The notes beneath the pieces were generated by a model that saw nothing but the letters and a program-made list of their open reading frames with translations, searched no databases and was not told where the DNA came from. A stretch of DNA of 64,000 nt from Symbiodolus clandestinus (GTDB lineage Bacteria; Pseudomonadota; Gammaproteobacteria; Enterobacterales; G038960095), in the NCBI GenBank assembly GCA_038960095.1, contig CP152425.1, positions 496,001 through 560,000 of the forward strand, written 5' to 3'. The translations under genes were made by a program, and so were the position numbers. Below are positions 62,079 through 64,000 of this stretch, in pieces (within the stretch, counting starts at the first letter, position 1; each line of letters opens with the position of its first letter).

Positions 62079-62647
62079 CACTGGATTGATACAGCGGCGA
62101 GGCCGGTAAAAACAGTTCTGTTAATAGCAGTGCTCCTTGGGGCAAGCTTAGCCGAGAACGACGTGCCCACCAGCGGCGCCTAGTGGGCTGATTGGCCAAT
62201 TAGGGTTAATGCTTTAGTCGGCAGCACTTGTGTGATCTGTATTGCCTCACGCTTGGGTGGTTTTGGCAGCGAGAACAGCCGAGCCCCTAATGGCGTATTA
62301 CCTAGCGTAGAGAGTGCCAGGTCGGGATGCTCTAATAGTGTTTTAGGGATCAGCGAGCGCCCATAAAGCCAAGGAATGCCATCAGCCATCATCAGTACTT
62401 CTCTCAGCCATACAGGCTCATCATTCATCGCCAGGCTACTGATTTCCTCCGACAAGTCATCCTGCGAAAGGTAGCCTTCAAAGCAGCATTCAATCTGTAA
62501 GCAGCCGCAGCATTGTTGAAATTTGGTGGTGGTTGACCCCTCATCTAGCAACCAGGCGGCAACCCACTTTGGCAACTCAGGCATCGAGAACTGAAACCAG
62601 TTACTCACCATTAATAGTGGTGTAGAACGACGTTGCTGATTATCCAC
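62071..62647 (-). pseudogene. ubiC: Chorismate lyase, 3' frameshift
   Basis: UbiC turns chorismate into 4-hydroxybenzoate, the first ubiquinone step. The open frame 62180-62647 (155 residues) has WLREVLMMADGIPWLYGRSL and LALSTLGNTPLGARLF but ends at an early TAG. In the next frame the missing end is intact: RRRWWARRSRLSLP and LLLTELFLPASPLYQSSDE, like E. coli LLLTELFLPASPLY, which includes the active-site Glu. So a one-base indel near 62190-62215 removes a key residue from the main frame. Either a recent pseudogene or a sequence error. First gene of a ubiC-ubiE-ubiJ-ubiB run. Confidence 0.85.
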
Positions 62648-62769
62648 TCTACAACCTACTCAACAGAAAAAATCACTCAGGCTGTTATTGTACCGTCGAC
62701 ATCCGTTCATGGCAAAGCGACAAAATATGCTACGCTAAGGCTTCATACCCATTGAATCCTGTCCTCTTT

Positions 62770-63660
62770 ATGCCATCATTTGAAGAACTGAATACGCAAA
62801 GACGTCAACAACTACAACAACAACTGCTGGAAGATCGAGTATCGCTGGTGCGATCCGCTTTGCAAGAGGATTTAGGTGGCACCATCGATCCCAGCTGCGA
62901 TTTAACCGCCCAACTGATCCCGGCGGCTCATGTCGCTACCGCCACTATTAAAACCCGGGAAGCAGGAATTTTTTGCGGCAAAGCCTGGATAGAAACGCTA
63001 TTGAGTGAACTGGGACAGCCGGTAATCCTCGACTGGCAAGTGAATGAAGGCGACTCAATCATTGCTGGACAAACCCTCTGTACCTTAACCGGTAATGCCC
63101 GCTTACTGTTGACAGCAGAACGAACCGCTCTTAATTTTTTACAAACCCTTTGTGGCGTTGCCACCCAAGTTCAGCAATTTGTGGCCAAACTGACAGGAAC
63201 GACCACCCGTCTGTTAGACACCCGAAAAACCATTCCAGGTTGGCGATGCGCCTTAAAATATGCAGTACTCTGCGGCGGCGGTGAAAACCACCGGCTTGGG
63301 TTAGCCGATGCATTTTTGATCAAAGAGAACCACATCATAGCGGCGGGTTCGATTGCTAAAGCTGTGCAGCAAGCCAGACAGATTGCTGCTTCAGCATTTG
63401 TTGAGATTGAAGTGGAAACCTTAGAAGAGCTGCAACAAGCTTTAGCGGCGAAAGCCGACGGCATTATGTTAGATAATTTTTCCTTATCCCTGATCAAAGA
63501 AGCGGTAGAGATAACAGCAGGTCGCGCTCTGCTTGAAGTTTCAGGTAATATCACCCTAGAAACGCTAAGGGATTACGCGCAGTGTGGCGTTGATTTTATC
63601 TCCGTAGGGGCCTTAACTAAGCACATCCGTGCACTTGATCTGTCAATGCGTTTTCGCTAA
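62770..63660 (+). CDS. nadC: Quinolinate phosphoribosyltransferase (nicotinate-nucleotide pyrophosphorylase)
   Basis: NadC converts quinolinate and PRPP to nicotinate mononucleotide in de novo NAD synthesis. From MPSFEELNTQ the protein has 296 residues (E. coli 297). Conserved parts: LQEDLGGTIDPSCDLTA, REAGIFCGKAW, TAERTALNFLQTLCGVA, LLDTRKTIPGWRCALKYAV, GGGENHRLGLADAFLIKENH, VEIEVETLEEL, IMLDNF and ISVGALTKH. The ATG at 62770 is preferred to a TTG at 62752; neither has a strong ribosome site. It is divergent from ubiC. Confidence 0.96.
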   Translation: MPSFEELNTQRRQQLQQQLLEDRVSLVRSALQEDLGGTIDPSCDLTAQLIPAAHVATATIKTREAGIFCGKAWIETLLSELGQPVILDWQVNEGDSIIAGQTLCTLTGNARLLLTAERTALNFLQTLCGVATQVQQFVAKLTGTTTRLLDTRKTIPGWRCALKYAVLCGGGENHRLGLADAFLIKENHIIAAGSIAKAVQQARQIAASAFVEIEVETLEELQQALAAKADGIMLDNFSLSLIKEAVEITAGRALLEVSGNITLETLRDYAQCGVDFISVGALTKHIRALDLSMRFR

Positions 63661-64000
63661 CCGTCAGGTTTAGCAGCGGTTTAACATGCCTAGCTTTACC
63701 GAAAATTTCGATAGAATAGCTAGCTAACCAAGCTTACTCCGCTTCCTCCCGTTCGATCTATTTTTTAAGATAACGCCTGTCAACCTTCGAAATTTCTCAT
63801 CGCTTAGCACACAATAGTAAGTATTTCGCCGCTCAAATCCGAATTTTCCTCTTAAGTACAACCTATTAACGCTAAATTAACCCAAGTTATAATAGATTTA
63901 TTAAAAATAATTAATTGTATAATAAAAAATATTTATATTAGTTCAATATTAATTTTGTAAATTAAATATAAAACAAATTGCATTATTGATATAAATTTAA
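63661..64000. other. AT-rich region without supported gene
   Basis: After nadC no coding frame or RNA gene is recognisable. The last 120 bases are almost pure A and T. Confidence 0.4.

Noticed and set aside
1..64000. tRNA and rRNA genes
   Set aside because: I looked for T-arm-like GGTTCGAATC-type sequences with matching acceptor stems and for rRNA motifs by eye and found none; a tRNAscan run would settle it.

Overview
The window is a chromosomal segment of a gammaproteobacterium close to Enterobacterales or a neighbouring order. Evidence is the set and order of housekeeping genes: yicC-gmk-rpoZ-spoT-recG, thrS-infC-rpmI-rplT-pheS, lptFG divergent from pepA with holC-valS beyond, lepA-lepB-rnc-era-recO, ubiE-ubiJ-ubiB, mioC-oriC-mnmG-rsmG, zapB, sxy/tfoX and nadC. 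Several familiar neighbours are missing (trmH between spoT and recG, pheT after pheS, rsmB after fmt, atp genes after rsmG). Pseudogenes and insertion-sequence relics are common. This pattern fits a recently host-restricted bacterium with a rearranging, eroding genome; that lifestyle is inference.

Layout. 0-1.7 kb: decayed accessory operon with an RpiB-like/Nudix fusion protein, a radical-SAM fragment and a toxin-like remnant. 1.8-7.5 kb: SNF-family transporter, recJ, fmt, def, sxy. 7.8-14.2 kb: recG, spoT, rpoZ, gmk, yicC. 14.5-20.5 kb: pyrE, a DsbA-like protein with an unusual CTQC active site, and the pheS-rplT-rpmI-infC-thrS cluster (infC starts with AUU). 20.5-25 kb: AT-rich accessory island with decayed ORFs, a hairpin-rich stretch, adhP, a ruined ABC transporter, a Vat/CatB-type acetyltransferase and a truncated GyrI-like gene. 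25-28.3 kb: valS and holC. 28.3-35.9 kb: three related large genes inserted between holC and pepA. 35.9-41.2 kb: pepA, lptF, lptG, rmuC. 41.2-45 kb: an intact IS1182-type element, other IS relics and an orphan 412-residue gene. 44.9-49.1 kb: mutM, mioC, oriC, mnmG and a broken rsmG. 50.5-55.5 kb: lepA-lepB-rnc-era-recO. 55.9-58.5 kb: Sel1-type exported protein, CPA1 antiporter, zapB. 59-63.7 kb: ubiB-ubiJ-ubiE-ubiC and nadC.

The most unusual part is 28.3-35.9 kb. Three tandem paralogues encode a basic N-terminus, coiled coil, ankyrin-like repeats and a Pro/Gln/Asn/Ser-rich tail made of perfect-period tandem repeats with a different period in each copy (33, 27 and 61 residues). Each copy is followed by a copy of the 3' end of pepA, so the duplicated unit and its history can be read directly. 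One copy is interrupted by an in-frame TAA and ends in a poly-C tract that switches frame; another has lost its ankyrin core. They look like a rapidly evolving, lineage-specific family, possibly host-interaction effectors; this function is inferred from architecture only.

The second notable point is the chromosomal replication origin between mioC and mnmG, recognised from DnaA boxes, dense GATC sites and AT-rich 13-mers.
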